A stretch of 64,000 bases of DNA from positions 153,206 through 217,205 of the forward strand of contig JBDWCA010000014.1 in assembly GCA_039978075.1 (NCBI GenBank), written 5' to 3'. Position 1 is the first letter of the stretch. Each line of letters opens with the position of its first letter. Source of the DNA: Anderseniella sp039978075 (GTDB lineage Bacteria > Pseudomonadota > Alphaproteobacteria > Rhizobiales > Aestuariivirgaceae). The notes beneath the pieces were generated by a model that saw nothing but the letters and a program-made list of their open reading frames with translations, had not been told where the DNA came from and made no database searches. Positions 1-9,473 of the stretch are shown here, one piece after another. The position numbers were made by a program, and so were the translations under genes.

Positions 1-77
1 CCTACGACCGTGCAAACCAGCGCGCAGGTTCCAAGAGCCTCCACCGCCAGCCTGCGCGGCAGATCAAAATTGCTCAT
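1..77 (-). CDS. Aquaporin/MIP-family channel, N-terminal fragment
   Basis: Only the first 25 codons lie in the window; the gene runs off the left edge. The peptide begins MSNFDLPRRLAVEALGT and continues into a hydrophobic stretch, which resembles the N-terminus of aquaporin-family channels (a basic start followed by an A-E-x-L-G-T motif entering the first membrane helix). An AGGGG sequence lies about 10 bases before the ATG. The NPA pore motifs are outside the window, so the family call rests on this short match. It could be another membrane protein. Confidence 0.5.
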   Translation of the reverse strand, partial: MSNFDLPRRLAVEALGTCALVCTVV

Positions 78-263
78 GCTGCATTGCCCCTATTGCTTGC
101 CAATACTGTCCAGCCGCTGTGTGAGGCTCAACCGGTCTGAACTCTGCATTGGCAAGTCCCTGAAGACTGCGAGTTGACCGCAGCCTTCACATCAGGTTCT
201 TTTAGGTGCGAGGCGTTTTTTCATGTCAGAACTGGCAAGGTTGCCAAACAATAAGGGTCGGTT

Positions 264-1769
264 ATGGGGTTTGTCGGAAGTCTTGTCGCGCAGGCGTTGT
301 CGCTGCTGGCGACCCTGTTCGTGTTCGCGATCGGGGTGTTTGTTCTGAGCGTTGTCGTGATGTTCGTCATCGACATAAGCCAGCGCCAGGACGCTATTCG
401 GCGAAACTATCCGGTTATCGGCCGCTTCAGGCATCTGTTCTCCACATTGGGTGAGTTTTTCCGGCAGTACTTCTTTGCTCAGGATCGTGAGGAGATGCCG
501 TTCAACCGGGCACAGCGCGAATGGGCGTATAAATCTGCCGCCGGGGTCGACAACACGGTTGCCTTCGGGTCGACCCAGAATATTTCTGCTGTAGGTTCAC
601 CGATCTATGCCAGTGAGATTTACGGCCTGCTTGACGATGAGGTGTCTGATCCGCCTGTTCTCACATTCGGGGAAGGGGCTCGCCATCCCTACCAGGCCAG
701 GTCCCTGATCAACATTTCAGGCATGAGCTATGGCGCACTTTCCGCACCGGCCGTGCAGGCCTTGTCGAAAGGTGCCTCGATGGCGGGGTGCTGGCTCAAC
801 ACGGGAGAGGGTGGGCTGTCGGAACATCATCTGTCAGGTGGCTGCGACATCATTTTTCAGATCGGCACGGCAAAGTACGGCGTGCGCGACGAACACGGCA
901 ATTTCTCGGAAAACAAGCTGAGAGAAATTGCCGAACTGCCACAAGTGAAGATGGTCGAGATCAAGCTCAGTCAGGGGGCGAAACCGGGCAAAGGCGGACT
1001 ATTGCCAGGCGACAAGGTTACCGAGGAAATAGCCCGGATCAGGGGGATTCCCGTCGGTAAAGCCTCAATCTCGCCTAACCGGCACTCGGAGATCGGCAAC
1101 CATGGCGAACTACTTGATTTTGTCGCCCGTGTGCGTGACCTTTCCGGCTTGCCGACAGGGTTTAAAACGGCCATGGGCGGCGTGGAGTGGCTTGAAGAGT
1201 TGTGCGCGCTCATCACCAAGCGCGGGGCCGCATCGGCTCCAGACTTCATCACTATTGATTCCGGTGACGGTGGCACAGGCGCAGCTCCCATGCCGTTGAT
1301 TGACAACACCGCTCTGACTATTCGCGAAGCGCTGCCGCTGGTGGTGGATGTTCTGGAAAGGCACAAGCTCAAGGGCCGCATTCGGGTCATTTGCGCAGGC
1401 AAGCTGATCACGCCGGCCGAGGTTGCCTGGGCGTATTGCGCCGGAGCGGATTTTGTCAATTCCGCGAGAGGTTTCCTGTTCTCACTTGGGTGCATTCAGT
1501 CACTCAAGTGCAACAAGAATACCTGCCCGACCGGCATTACCACTCATCAACGTCACCTGCAGCGCGGGCTGGATCCGGAAGACAAGGCGGTGCGGGTGAA
1601 AAACTACGCCGGCAAGATACATTATGGCGTCGGCCTGATTGCACATGCATGCGGGGCTCCGCACGCCAGGGCCCTGGAACGCCGGCACGTTCGTCTCATC
1701 CAGGCAGATGGCAAGTCCCGCCCATTGAGTGACATCTACCCGCCTGCCAAACAGGGCAGGACTGTCTGA
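264..1769 (+). CDS. FMN-binding glutamate synthase-family protein, membrane anchored
   Basis: A 501-residue protein related to the FMN/Fe-S synthase domain of the large glutamate synthase subunit, without the amidotransferase domain. Residues about 5-37 form a hydrophobic N-terminal segment, probably a membrane anchor. The barrel region has the ISGMSYGALS and EIKLSQGAKPGKGG blocks, an IDSGDGGTGAAP phosphate-binding loop, and near the C-terminus a Cys-x5-Cys-x4-Cys cluster (CIQSLKCNKNTC) matching the 3Fe-4S site of GltB. The family is widespread but its physiological reaction is poorly defined; glutamate synthesis should not be assumed. An AAGGGT element precedes the ATG. The next gene follows after 24 bases on the same strand, so they may be co-transcribed. 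Confidence 0.88.
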   Translation: MGFVGSLVAQALSLLATLFVFAIGVFVLSVVVMFVIDISQRQDAIRRNYPVIGRFRHLFSTLGEFFRQYFFAQDREEMPFNRAQREWAYKSAAGVDNTVAFGSTQNISAVGSPIYASEIYGLLDDEVSDPPVLTFGEGARHPYQARSLINISGMSYGALSAPAVQALSKGASMAGCWLNTGEGGLSEHHLSGGCDIIFQIGTAKYGVRDEHGNFSENKLREIAELPQVKMVEIKLSQGAKPGKGGLLPGDKVTEEIARIRGIPVGKASISPNRHSEIGNHGELLDFVARVRDLSGLPTGFKTAMGGVEWLEELCALITKRGAASAPDFITIDSGDGGTGAAPMPLIDNTALTIREALPLVVDVLERHKLKGRIRVICAGKLITPAEVAWAYCAGADFVNSARGFLFSLGCIQSLKCNKNTCPTGITTHQRHLQRGLDPEDKAVRVKNYAGKIHYGVGLIAHACGAPHARALERRHVRLIQADGKSRPLSDIYPPAKQGRTV

Positions 1770-1793
1770 ATTCACAGGAACGGAGTTACCTGA

Positions 1794-2561
1794 ATGCGAG
1801 GTCTTGAAGGAAAAGTGGTTGTCGTAACCGGCGGCGGCAGCGGCATTGGTCGCGCGATATGTCAAAGGTTTGCGGACGAAAATGCAAATGTCGCCATCTT
1901 CGATGTCAACGCAGATGGTGCGGCGGAAACAGTCAGGCTGATAACAGAAGCAGGCGGCTGCGCACGCTCGTATGTGACTGACATTTCAGATTACGATGCT
2001 GTGGAAGTTGCAGTTGTTGCAGCTGAAAACGACCTCGGGCCGGTCGATGTTCTGGTCAACAATGCAGGCTGGGACGAAGCCAAGCCGTTTCTGGCCACCG
2101 ATACAGCTTTATGGCGCAAGATAATCGACATCAATCTCTACGGCCCACTGAACCTGCATCACACGGTGGTGTCGCGGATGGTGCAGCGCGAAGGCGGCAA
2201 GGTCATTAATGTCGCGTCCGATGCCGGGCGGGTCGGCTCGTCCGGCGAAGCGGTCTATTCAGCCTGCAAGGGCGGCATTATCGCGTTCTCGAAAACCCTG
2301 GCGCGTGAGCTGGCGCGCAAGAATATCCAGATCAATACCGTGTGCCCCGGTCCGACCGACACACCGCTGTTTGCCAGTTTCGCCGGTGATGCCGAGCAGG
2401 GCAGGAAGCTGGTAGACGGGCTGACCCGCGCCATCCCCATGCGCCGCCTTGGCCAGCCGGCAGATTATCCCGGCATCATTGCGTTTCTGGCCAGTGATGA
2501 TGCCGATTACATCACCGGGCAGACGATCAGTGTGTCTGGCGGTCTGACCATGCATGGATAA
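1794..2561 (+). CDS. SDR-family NAD(P)-dependent oxidoreductase
   Basis: A 255-residue classical short-chain dehydrogenase/reductase. It shows the Rossmann TGGGSGIGR cofactor motif at about residues 12-20, the NNAG structural motif, and the catalytic YSACK (Tyr-x3-Lys). An acidic Asp at the end of beta-2 (IFDVN) suggests NAD rather than NADP. Overall it resembles the 2-hydroxycyclohexanecarboxyl-CoA dehydrogenase (BadH) type, but the substrate cannot be fixed from sequence. GGAG stands 5-6 bases before the ATG. It lies 24 bases after the glutamate synthase-like gene and 51 bases before recN. Confidence 0.88.
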   Translation: MRGLEGKVVVVTGGGSGIGRAICQRFADENANVAIFDVNADGAAETVRLITEAGGCARSYVTDISDYDAVEVAVVAAENDLGPVDVLVNNAGWDEAKPFLATDTALWRKIIDINLYGPLNLHHTVVSRMVQREGGKVINVASDAGRVGSSGEAVYSACKGGIIAFSKTLARELARKNIQINTVCPGPTDTPLFASFAGDAEQGRKLVDGLTRAIPMRRLGQPADYPGIIAFLASDDADYITGQTISVSGGLTMHG

Positions 2562-2612
2562 CGCTATTCCTCTCGCCCGATTCTATAAAAATGGGCTATA
2601 AACAGCGCTGCC

Positions 2613-4292
2613 ATGCTCACACATCTTGCTATACGCGACATTGTCCTGATCGAGAAACTGGACCTCTCCCTTGAGGAAGGCCTCGGTGTGCTGACCGGTG
2701 AGACCGGCGCCGGCAAGTCAATCCTGCTGGATTCCATGGGGTTGGCGCTTGGTGCCCGCGGAGATGCATCGCTGGTTCGTACCGGCTGCGACAAGGGCAG
2801 CGTAACAGCCAGCTTCCATCCTCCTGCCGATCATGCCGCGTTCCGGTTGCTGGCTGATGCGGAAATCGATGCCGGCGAGGAGGGAATTGTCATTCGCCGA
2901 ATTCAGGGTGCTGACGGCAAATCCCGGGTGTTCATCAATGACCAGCCGTCCAGCGTCAACCTGTTGCGGCAACTGGGCGGACTGCTGGCGGAAATCCACG
3001 GCCAGCATGATGATCGCGCGCTCATGGATGTATCGTTTCATCGCACTGCGCTTGACGCCTATGGTGAGCTCGAACCGAAACTGCGCAAGGTGGAAATTGC
3101 TTGGGAAGCGCTGAGTTCGGCGCGTGACGCATACGATGCACATCAGGCCCGGCTTGACCGGGCGGAGACCGAGCGTGCGTTTCTGGAACATGCCCTGAAG
3201 GAAATGCATGAGCTTGATCCGCAGCCGGGTGAAGAAGCCAGCCTGGCGGACAAGCGCCAGATGATGATGAACGCGGAAGAATTCTCATCCGTGGTCAATG
3301 AGGCGCAAAAGGCTGTTTCCAACGGCGATACCATCGCTGCCCTGAACACGGCACTGCGCAAGCTGGAAAGGCGCCGTGAACAGGCCAAGGGTGGCCTGGA
3401 TCCGGTATGTGCCGCGCTGGAGCGCGCCGTCATCGAGATGAACGAAGCGCAAAACCAGCTTGATGCAGCGGCACGGGAGTTTGTGCTCAACCCGGCCGAA
3501 CTGGAAAAGGCCGAGGAGAGACTTTTTGCCCTGCGTGCGCTGGCGCGAAAACACAAAGTGCAGGTGGATGATCTTGCCAGCCTGATGGAGCGCCTTGAGA
3601 CCGATCTGCAATCCATCGATGATGGCGGCGTTATGCTCGCCAAACTGAAAAAAGCCCGCGATGAAACCCAGACGGTTTATGATGAACTGGCTCTCAAACT
3701 GTCGGATGCGCGTGTGAAGGCGGCTGTGAAGCTGGACAAGGAAATACTGTCGGAACTTGCGCCTTTGCGGCTGGAAAAGGCGCGGTTTGAAACCCGGGTC
3801 GAAACCGATGAAGCACGGGCCGGACCGCACGGTATTGACCGGGTGGAATTTCTGATTGCGGCCAATCCCGGAACGCCGCTTGCGCCCATCGTCAAGGCGG
3901 CGTCCGGTGGTGAACTGTCGCGCTTCCTGCTGGCTCTTAAAGTCGTGCTGGCTGCCCGGGCCTCTGCACCGACGCTGGTCTTTGACGAGATTGATACCGG
4001 TGTCGGCGGGGCCGTAGCTGATGCAATCGGCCAGCGACTTTCGCGCATGTCTCAAGGCTTGCAGGTGCTGGCGGTCACTCATAGTCCGCAGGTGGCCTCA
4101 CGGGCCGACGCGCATTTGCTGATATCCAAGATGGAAGAGGCAGGCGATGCTGCCGGCAGGCGTATGATCACCCGCGTCACGCCGCTTACCGGCGAGGGTC
4201 GTCGGGAGGAGATTGCCCGCATGCTGTCCGGTGCCGAGGTGACATCGGAAGCTCGCGCCCAAGCTGACCGACTGTTGTCGGCTACAGGTTAA
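2613..4292 (+). CDS. recN: DNA repair protein RecN
   Basis: RecN is an SMC-like ATPase acting in double-strand-break repair. The 559-residue product has the N-terminal Walker A GETGAGKS at about residues 30-37, a long central coiled-coil region (about 160-370, rich in Glu, Arg, Ala and Leu), the ABC-type signature SGGELSR, and Walker B LVFDEIDTGVGG near residue 455. Length and order match the family. It ends 3 bases before ligA begins, so the two replication/repair genes are probably one transcript. Confidence 0.97.
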   Translation: MLTHLAIRDIVLIEKLDLSLEEGLGVLTGETGAGKSILLDSMGLALGARGDASLVRTGCDKGSVTASFHPPADHAAFRLLADAEIDAGEEGIVIRRIQGADGKSRVFINDQPSSVNLLRQLGGLLAEIHGQHDDRALMDVSFHRTALDAYGELEPKLRKVEIAWEALSSARDAYDAHQARLDRAETERAFLEHALKEMHELDPQPGEEASLADKRQMMMNAEEFSSVVNEAQKAVSNGDTIAALNTALRKLERRREQAKGGLDPVCAALERAVIEMNEAQNQLDAAAREFVLNPAELEKAEERLFALRALARKHKVQVDDLASLMERLETDLQSIDDGGVMLAKLKKARDETQTVYDELALKLSDARVKAAVKLDKEILSELAPLRLEKARFETRVETDEARAGPHGIDRVEFLIAANPGTPLAPIVKAASGGELSRFLLALKVVLAARASAPTLVFDEIDTGVGGAVADAIGQRLSRMSQGLQVLAVTHSPQVASRADAHLLISKMEEAGDAAGRRMITRVTPLTGEGRREEIARMLSGAEVTSEARAQADRLLSATG

Positions 4293-4295
4293 TCC

Positions 4296-6404
4296 ATGAC
4301 GAAAGATACCCCTGTCGTGGCGTTGACGCCGCAGGAAGCTGCTGACGAGCTTGAGCGCCTGGCTGCCGAGATAGTGCGCCATGACGCGGCCTACTATCGT
4401 GAGGATGAACCGGAAATCTCCGATGCGGACTATGATGCATTGCGTCGTCGCAATGACGAGATTGAAGCGGCGTTTCCTGACCTGGTTTTGGAAAACTCCC
4501 CGTCACGCCGCGTCGGTGCTGCGCCGTCGGAAAAGTTCGGCAAGGTCCGTCATGCCGTCTCCATGCTGTCTCTGGGCAATGCTTTTGCCGATGAAGATGT
4601 GCATGAGTTCGTTGCCCGCATTCGCCGCTTTCTGAAACTGCCCGACGATGAACCGGTCGAGGTCACTGCCGAACCAAAAATCGACGGCCTGTCGATATCG
4701 CTGCGTTATGAAGCCGGCAAACTGGTGCAGGCGGCGACACGTGGTGACGGGCAAGAAGGTGAAAATGTCACCCGTAACGTCGAAACAATCCGCGACATTC
4801 CCCGCTTGGTAAGTGGGGATGACTTTCCCGATGTATTTGAGGTGCGTGGCGAGATCTATATGTCCCACAAGGACTTCGCGCAGTTGAATGAGATGCAGTT
4901 GGAGGCAAACGCCAAGGTGTTTGCCAATCCCCGCAATGCGGCTGCCGGCTCTCTGCGTCAGCTTGATGCATCGGTTACCGCCGCACGACCCTTACGGTTT
5001 TTTGCCTATGCCTGGGGTCAGGTTGACCGGCTTCCCGCCGACACCCAGCGTGGGGTTCTTGACGCATTCGATCGCTGGGGTTTTCCGGTCAATCCTCTGA
5101 CAAGACTATGTCAGTCTGTCGATGAACTTCTGGCGCACTATCGCTCTATCGAAGAGCAGCGCGCGTCGTTGGGATACGACATAGATGGTGTCGTCTACAA
5201 GGTGAACAGGCTCGACTGGCAGGAGCGACTCGGTTTTGTCTCGCGTTCTCCGCGCTGGGCGGTCGCCCACAAGTTTGCCGCCGAACAGGCAACCACGGTT
5301 CTGGAAGGCATCGACATCCAGGTCGGCCGCACCGGCGCGCTGACACCGGTGGCGCGGCTGAAACCGGTCACGGTGGGCGGTGTCGTGGTGTCAAATGCAA
5401 CTTTGCACAATGAAGACGAGATCATCCGCAAGGACATCCGCATCGGCGATACAGTGATCATCCAGCGGGCAGGGGATGTCATACCGCAGGTGCTTGGTCA
5501 TTTGCCTGACAAGCGCCCGGCTGACGCAGTTGAATACGTGTTCCCGACAACGTGTCCGGTGTGCGGCTCGCATGCGGTGCGGGAGATCAATGAGAAAACC
5601 GGCAAGATGGATGTGGTGCGCCGCTGCACCGGTGGTCTGATATGCCCGGCGCAGCGGGTCGAGCGGCTCAAGCACTTCGTGTCGCGCAATGCGTTCGACA
5701 TTGAGGGCATGGGCGACAAGGTCATCCAGGAATTTTACGATGACGGCCTGATACAGTCGCCGCAGGACATCTTTACGCTTCAGGCGCGGGATGAACGCTC
5801 TTTAAAGAAACTCAAGGATAGGGAAGGCTGGGGCGGTACGTCGGCGAGCAATCTGTTTGCAGCGATTGACGAACGCCGGGCGATCGGGCTCGATCGTTTC
5901 ATATATTCGCTCGGCATTCGCCATGTGGGAGAAACCACCGGGCGGACATTGGCGCGGTCCTACGGAACAGCGGACCAGTTTCTCGACGCCATTGCAGCAG
6001 CACAGGATCATGCATCGGAAGCCTACGCCGACCTGGTGAACATTGACGGCATCGGCGATGTTGTGGCTCGGGCAGTGGCTGAGTTTTTCGCCGAACCGCA
6101 TAATCTGTCCGTGGTCAGGGAGCTGGTTGACGACCACCTCGACATCCAGCCTCTGGAAGTTGTCGATACCGGCTCGCCTGTATCCGGCATGACGATTGTG
6201 TTTACCGGGGCGCTTGAGCGCATGACGCGCGATGAAGCCAAAGCCATGGCGGAACGGCTGGGCGCGAAGGTGGCCGGCTCCGTGTCAAAGAAAACTAACC
6301 TGGTGGTGGCCGGTCCGGGTGCCGGATCAAAGCTCAAGAAGGCAACCGAACTCGGTGTCGAGGTTATTTCCGAAGACGACTGGTTTGTCCGGGTAGGGGG
6401 CTGA
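4296..6404 (+). CDS. ligA: NAD-dependent DNA ligase LigA
   Basis: Seals nicks during replication and repair using NAD. The 702-residue product has the full architecture: N-terminal Ia domain, adenylation domain with the nucleophile Lys128 in the K-x-D-G motif (EPKIDG), OB fold, four-Cys zinc finger (CPVC ... C ... C at about residues 420-448), helix-hairpin-helix repeats, and a C-terminal BRCT domain (about 625-700). Nothing is missing. The start is 3 bases after the recN stop. Confidence 0.98.
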   Translation: MTKDTPVVALTPQEAADELERLAAEIVRHDAAYYREDEPEISDADYDALRRRNDEIEAAFPDLVLENSPSRRVGAAPSEKFGKVRHAVSMLSLGNAFADEDVHEFVARIRRFLKLPDDEPVEVTAEPKIDGLSISLRYEAGKLVQAATRGDGQEGENVTRNVETIRDIPRLVSGDDFPDVFEVRGEIYMSHKDFAQLNEMQLEANAKVFANPRNAAAGSLRQLDASVTAARPLRFFAYAWGQVDRLPADTQRGVLDAFDRWGFPVNPLTRLCQSVDELLAHYRSIEEQRASLGYDIDGVVYKVNRLDWQERLGFVSRSPRWAVAHKFAAEQATTVLEGIDIQVGRTGALTPVARLKPVTVGGVVVSNATLHNEDEIIRKDIRIGDTVIIQRAGDVIPQVLGHLPDKRPADAVEYVFPTTCPVCGSHAVREINEKTGKMDVVRRCTGGLICPAQRVERLKHFVSRNAFDIEGMGDKVIQEFYDDGLIQSPQDIFTLQARDERSLKKLKDREGWGGTSASNLFAAIDERRAIGLDRFIYSLGIRHVGETTGRTLARSYGTADQFLDAIAAAQDHASEAYADLVNIDGIGDVVARAVAEFFAEPHNLSVVRELVDDHLDIQPLEVVDTGSPVSGMTIVFTGALERMTRDEAKAMAERLGAKVAGSVSKKTNLVVAGPGAGSKLKKATELGVEVISEDDWFVRVGG

Positions 6405-6650
6405 CCCTGACCGGGCACAGCCGCTAAGGCGACCAAGATCGAGGTGAGAACGGGCTTATCATCCAGTGCCGTCCTCAGCGAGCGGGCGTACAGTTTGAAC
6501 AGCCCCTGGCGTGGCGTCGTCATGAACCAGTTTTATTGAATTTCGTTCTAGCGAAACAAGGATGACAAGCAAGCGATCCCGTAAACCGGGTGGCCAATGA
6601 GTTTGGATAACGTCAGAATCATCAGATCATTCAATCATTGGAGCAGAAAA

Positions 6651-7118
6651 ATGTCGTTTCTCATTCAGTCGCTTGAACCTGATCAGTTTGGCTCCCTGTT
6701 CTCAATGTCAGACGATGAACTGCAGCAACACCACGCTCGACGCGTTACAGTTGAGCAGAATCCCGGAACACCCTGCCGTGTGTCCCTGCAGGATGCCGAA
6801 ATAGGAGAAGAGGTGATCTTGCTGCACTACGAACATCTGCCGGAAGACAGTCCGTTCCGGTCAAGCCATGCCATTTACGTAAGGAATAATGCGGCGCAGT
6901 GTTTTCTGGACGAGGACGAAATTCCTGCCCTGTTCCGGCACCGGCTGATGTCGGTAAGAGCCTTCAGCAAGGATCACATCATGATCAATGCCGATGCCAC
7001 TGAAGGGACGCACCTGGAGCCGGTGCTCAAGCGCTTCCTTGATGATCAGAATGTAGCTTACATCCACTTGCACTATGCAAAACCCGGGTGTTTTGCAGCG
7101 CGGGTCGAACGCTGCTGA
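6651..7118 (+). CDS. DUF1203 domain-containing protein
   Basis: A 155-residue cytoplasmic protein of the DUF1203 family, recognised from the PCR ... AxxGE ... LLxYxxxxxxSPFRxSHAIYVR pattern. Function is unknown. The ATG at 6651 is chosen because GGAG sits 7 bases upstream; an in-frame ATG at 6597 lacks a convincing ribosome-binding site. It stands alone between ligA and the Rieske gene, with a small hairpin downstream. Confidence 0.8.
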   Translation: MSFLIQSLEPDQFGSLFSMSDDELQQHHARRVTVEQNPGTPCRVSLQDAEIGEEVILLHYEHLPEDSPFRSSHAIYVRNNAAQCFLDEDEIPALFRHRLMSVRAFSKDHIMINADATEGTHLEPVLKRFLDDQNVAYIHLHYAKPGCFAARVERC

Positions 7119-7145
7119 CCTGCGAACACGAAGACAATCTTCAAA

Positions 7146-7172
7146 CGCATTGAGAATGCGATCGGTTATTTT
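7146..7172 (+). terminator. Possible terminator of the DUF1203 gene
   Basis: A perfect 6-bp stem CGCATT-GAG-AATGCG at 7146-7160 is followed about 8 bases later by a short T-rich stretch (TTATTTTT). The stem is short and the T-run offset, so this is a weak intrinsic terminator candidate. Confidence 0.35.
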
Positions 7173-7255
7173 TGGCCGGGCGCGACCAGAGTTTCATGTC
7201 TGCCGCTTAGATCGCGCAAGTCCCGAATTGTCATCATTGAGAAAATGATGCTATA

Positions 7256-7271
7256 TTGAATGATCGTTCAG
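7256..7271. promoter_or_regulatory. TetR-type operator upstream of the Rieske gene
   Basis: TTGAATGATCGTTCAG is an imperfect palindrome with TGAA...TTCA half-sites around GATC. It ends 19 bases before the chosen ATG of the Rieske gene. It matches 12 of 16 positions with the inverted repeat at 12923-12938 upstream of the Pot-type transporter operon. The form is typical of TetR-family operators; that assignment is inference, and no TetR gene is in the window. Confidence 0.6.
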
Positions 7272-7290
7272 TTTGACAAAGGCGTTTCTG

Positions 7291-8559
7291 ATGACCCGGA
7301 TGGAAAGCTTTAACGGCGCACCACCTGCGCTTGACAAGTCACAAATCAATGGCGCGCCTGAGCAATGGGACCGTGGCGGACTGCCTGCCTGGGCATACAT
7401 CAACGATGAACAGCTGGAACTGGAACGCGATGTGTTGTTCCGCCGTCACTGGCAGTTGGCGGGCCACGTCAGCAATGCCCCGGAAGCTGGAAATTACTTC
7501 TGTTTCGACGTTGCAGGGGAGCGGGCAGTTGTTGTGCGCGGCAAGGATAATGAGATACGCGCCTTTCACAATGTCTGCCGTCATCGCGGGTCACGGGTGG
7601 TTGTCAATGAAACCGGCACCTGCGGGTCGGCACTGGTATGCCCGTTTCATGGCTGGTCTTTCAATCTTGACGGCACGCTGCGAACTGTTGCGCAGCCCAA
7701 GGCTGTGCCAGTGCTTGATCCCGTCGAGCATGGGCTTGTGCCGGTAGAGTTTGAAATCTGGCACGGATTTGTGTTCGTCAGGTTTCAACCGGGTCCACAA
7801 CCAGCGGTCGCGGAATTGCTGGCTCGCCATGAAGCGGAAGTTGCGCTTTATCGTTCAGTCCAAGCCGAGCCAACCCGCAACAATTTCTGGTCTCAGGAAA
7901 TAGGTGCCAACTGGAAGTGTGTTCGAGACGTCGACAATGAGGGTTATCATGTTCCAATGGCCCACCCTGGATTACAGGATCTGTACGGCAGCAACTATTT
8001 CGACGAACACTGGCAGGACGGCACGACCCGCTCTTTCGGCCCGTTTAAGGGCGAGACCAGCAGACTGTGGTCGGTGCGTGCCTATAACAGTGTCCTGCCA
8101 GAAGTTGATTATCTGCCGGAAAGCCACCGCCGGGCGTGGCTCTATATCGGAATGTTCCCGAACCAGGTCTTGTATTTCTATCCGGATGGGTTGGGCTTCT
8201 ATCAGGAGTTCCCGGTAGCAACCGACAAGACGGTGTTGCGCGGTGGTGCATATGGCCAGCCGCTCCCGGAAACCGGAGATGCAACCTTCAACCGGCACAT
8301 TCGGGCGGCGCGTTATCTGTCTGAACGCATCGACAATGATACGGCCGCAGAAGACATCCAGCTGACCGTGTGGTCCAACGAAGCTGCGCATTCAAGCGGC
8401 TTTCAGGGCTTTATCCTGTCTGACCTGGAATATGGCGTGAAGCAGTATCACGACCAGTTGCGTGCCGTCATGCCTGTCCTGCAGCAGTCCGAGCCACCAG
8501 AGCGAGGATGCCTGGAAATCATCAACAACAAGCTGCTTGCGTCTTTCACACCGGAATAG
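7291..8559 (+). CDS. Rieske non-heme iron oxygenase, alpha subunit
   Basis: A 422-residue ring-hydroxylating/demethylating oxygenase subunit. The Rieske 2Fe-2S ligands are C96-x-H98 and C117-x2-H120 (CRHRG ... CPFHGW). The mononuclear iron site is in the DNEGYHVPMAH block, with His220 and His225 and an acidic bridge residue (Asp215 or Glu217). This class includes glycine betaine, stachydrine and carnitine oxygenases as well as aromatic dioxygenases; the substrate is not readable here. No reductase or small subunit is nearby, so an electron donor must be elsewhere. ATG 7291 is preferred over TTG 7273 because AAAGG lies 8 bases upstream. It converges on the Pot-type transporter and shares a putative operator with it. 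Confidence 0.9.
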   Translation: MTRMESFNGAPPALDKSQINGAPEQWDRGGLPAWAYINDEQLELERDVLFRRHWQLAGHVSNAPEAGNYFCFDVAGERAVVVRGKDNEIRAFHNVCRHRGSRVVVNETGTCGSALVCPFHGWSFNLDGTLRTVAQPKAVPVLDPVEHGLVPVEFEIWHGFVFVRFQPGPQPAVAELLARHEAEVALYRSVQAEPTRNNFWSQEIGANWKCVRDVDNEGYHVPMAHPGLQDLYGSNYFDEHWQDGTTRSFGPFKGETSRLWSVRAYNSVLPEVDYLPESHRRAWLYIGMFPNQVLYFYPDGLGFYQEFPVATDKTVLRGGAYGQPLPETGDATFNRHIRAARYLSERIDNDTAAEDIQLTVWSNEAAHSSGFQGFILSDLEYGVKQYHDQLRAVMPVLQQSEPPERGCLEIINNKLLASFTPE

Positions 8560-8628
8560 AAGCGTTTCTGCGAATTGCCGGGTTTGCTGGCGCAACCCAT
8601 TCAGGCGGACGCCTTTGCCCCATCTCTC

Positions 8629-9471
8629 TTATGCGCCGCCCTGGTCAGCAATCTGCTGATCAAGTTCCTGGCGCTTTTGCTGATAGAACATGAGCAATGC
8701 CGCTATTGCGACGCACACGGCAACAAACAGGATGATGATTGTCGCAAGCGCGTTGATGTCGGGGCGCAGGCCCAGCCGAATTCGTGAAAAGATCAGGATC
8801 GGCAAGGTGTTCGCGCCCGGCCCGGTAACAAAACTGGCTATGACCAGATCGTCGAGTGACAGGGTGAAGGCCAGAAGCCAGCCGCTTATCATTCCCGGCG
8901 CAAGACGCGGAATTGTAATCGCGGTCAGGACTTTGAACGGCTTGGCGCCGAGGTCCGATGCCGCTTCCTCAAGCGTCTGGCCCATCCCGGTCAAACGTGC
9001 CTGAACAATCACAGCCACGTAGGACAGAGAAAAGGTAATGTGCGCGATTGTAATAGTTGTAAATCCGCGCTCTGCGGGCCAGCCGATCAGCTGTTTCAGT
9101 GTAATAAACAGAACCAGAAGTGAAAGTCCTGTTATCACTTCCGGCATGACCAGCGGCGCAACCAGCATGCCGCCGAACAAGGTGCGCCCCTTGAACCTGC
9201 CGAACCGCACCATGGCCAGGCCTGCGAGCGTACCCAAAAGGGTTGCGAATGTGGCATTGACGACAGCGATCTGGAGGCTGAGCGTAACCGCATTCCACAC
9301 TTCTTCCGACTTGAACAGCACTTCGTACCAGCGCAGTGACCATCCACCCCAGACAGGTACGAGTTTTGAATAATTGAACGAATAGATCACCAGAAGAATG
9401 ATCGGGATGTAGAAAAATGCCAGGCCGAAAGCCAGCATGACCGAGAGAAATCTGGAGCGCTTGCCATACAT
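8629..9471 (-). CDS. ABC transporter permease, spermidine/putrescine type (PotI/PotC-like)
   Basis: A 280-residue inner-membrane permease with six predicted membrane segments and the EAA loop (EEAASDLGAKPFKVL) that contacts the ATPase. It is the last gene of a four-gene importer operon (binding protein, ATPase, two permeases). GGAGG overlaps the end of the preceding permease gene, whose stop is 2 bases before this ATG, consistent with translational coupling. The family imports polyamines and, in alphaproteobacteria, often other cationic or quaternary-amine compounds. Confidence 0.93.
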   Translation of the reverse strand: MYGKRSRFLSVMLAFGLAFFYIPIILLVIYSFNYSKLVPVWGGWSLRWYEVLFKSEEVWNAVTLSLQIAVVNATFATLLGTLAGLAMVRFGRFKGRTLFGGMLVAPLVMPEVITGLSLLVLFITLKQLIGWPAERGFTTITIAHITFSLSYVAVIVQARLTGMGQTLEEAASDLGAKPFKVLTAITIPRLAPGMISGWLLAFTLSLDDLVIASFVTGPGANTLPILIFSRIRLGLRPDINALATIIILFVAVCVAIAALLMFYQQKRQELDQQIADQGGA

Positions 9472-9473
9472 GG

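Noticed and set aside
3285..4082. Long minus-strand open frame opposite recN
   Set aside because: Antisense shadow; recN is intact with all motifs.
6405..6523. Plausible-looking minus-strand peptide start (MTTPRQGLFKLYARSLRTAL) downstream of ligA
   Set aside because: Only about 40 codons are outside ligA; the rest runs antisense through ligA. It could be a gene remnant, but there is no family match and no ribosome-binding site strong enough to call it.
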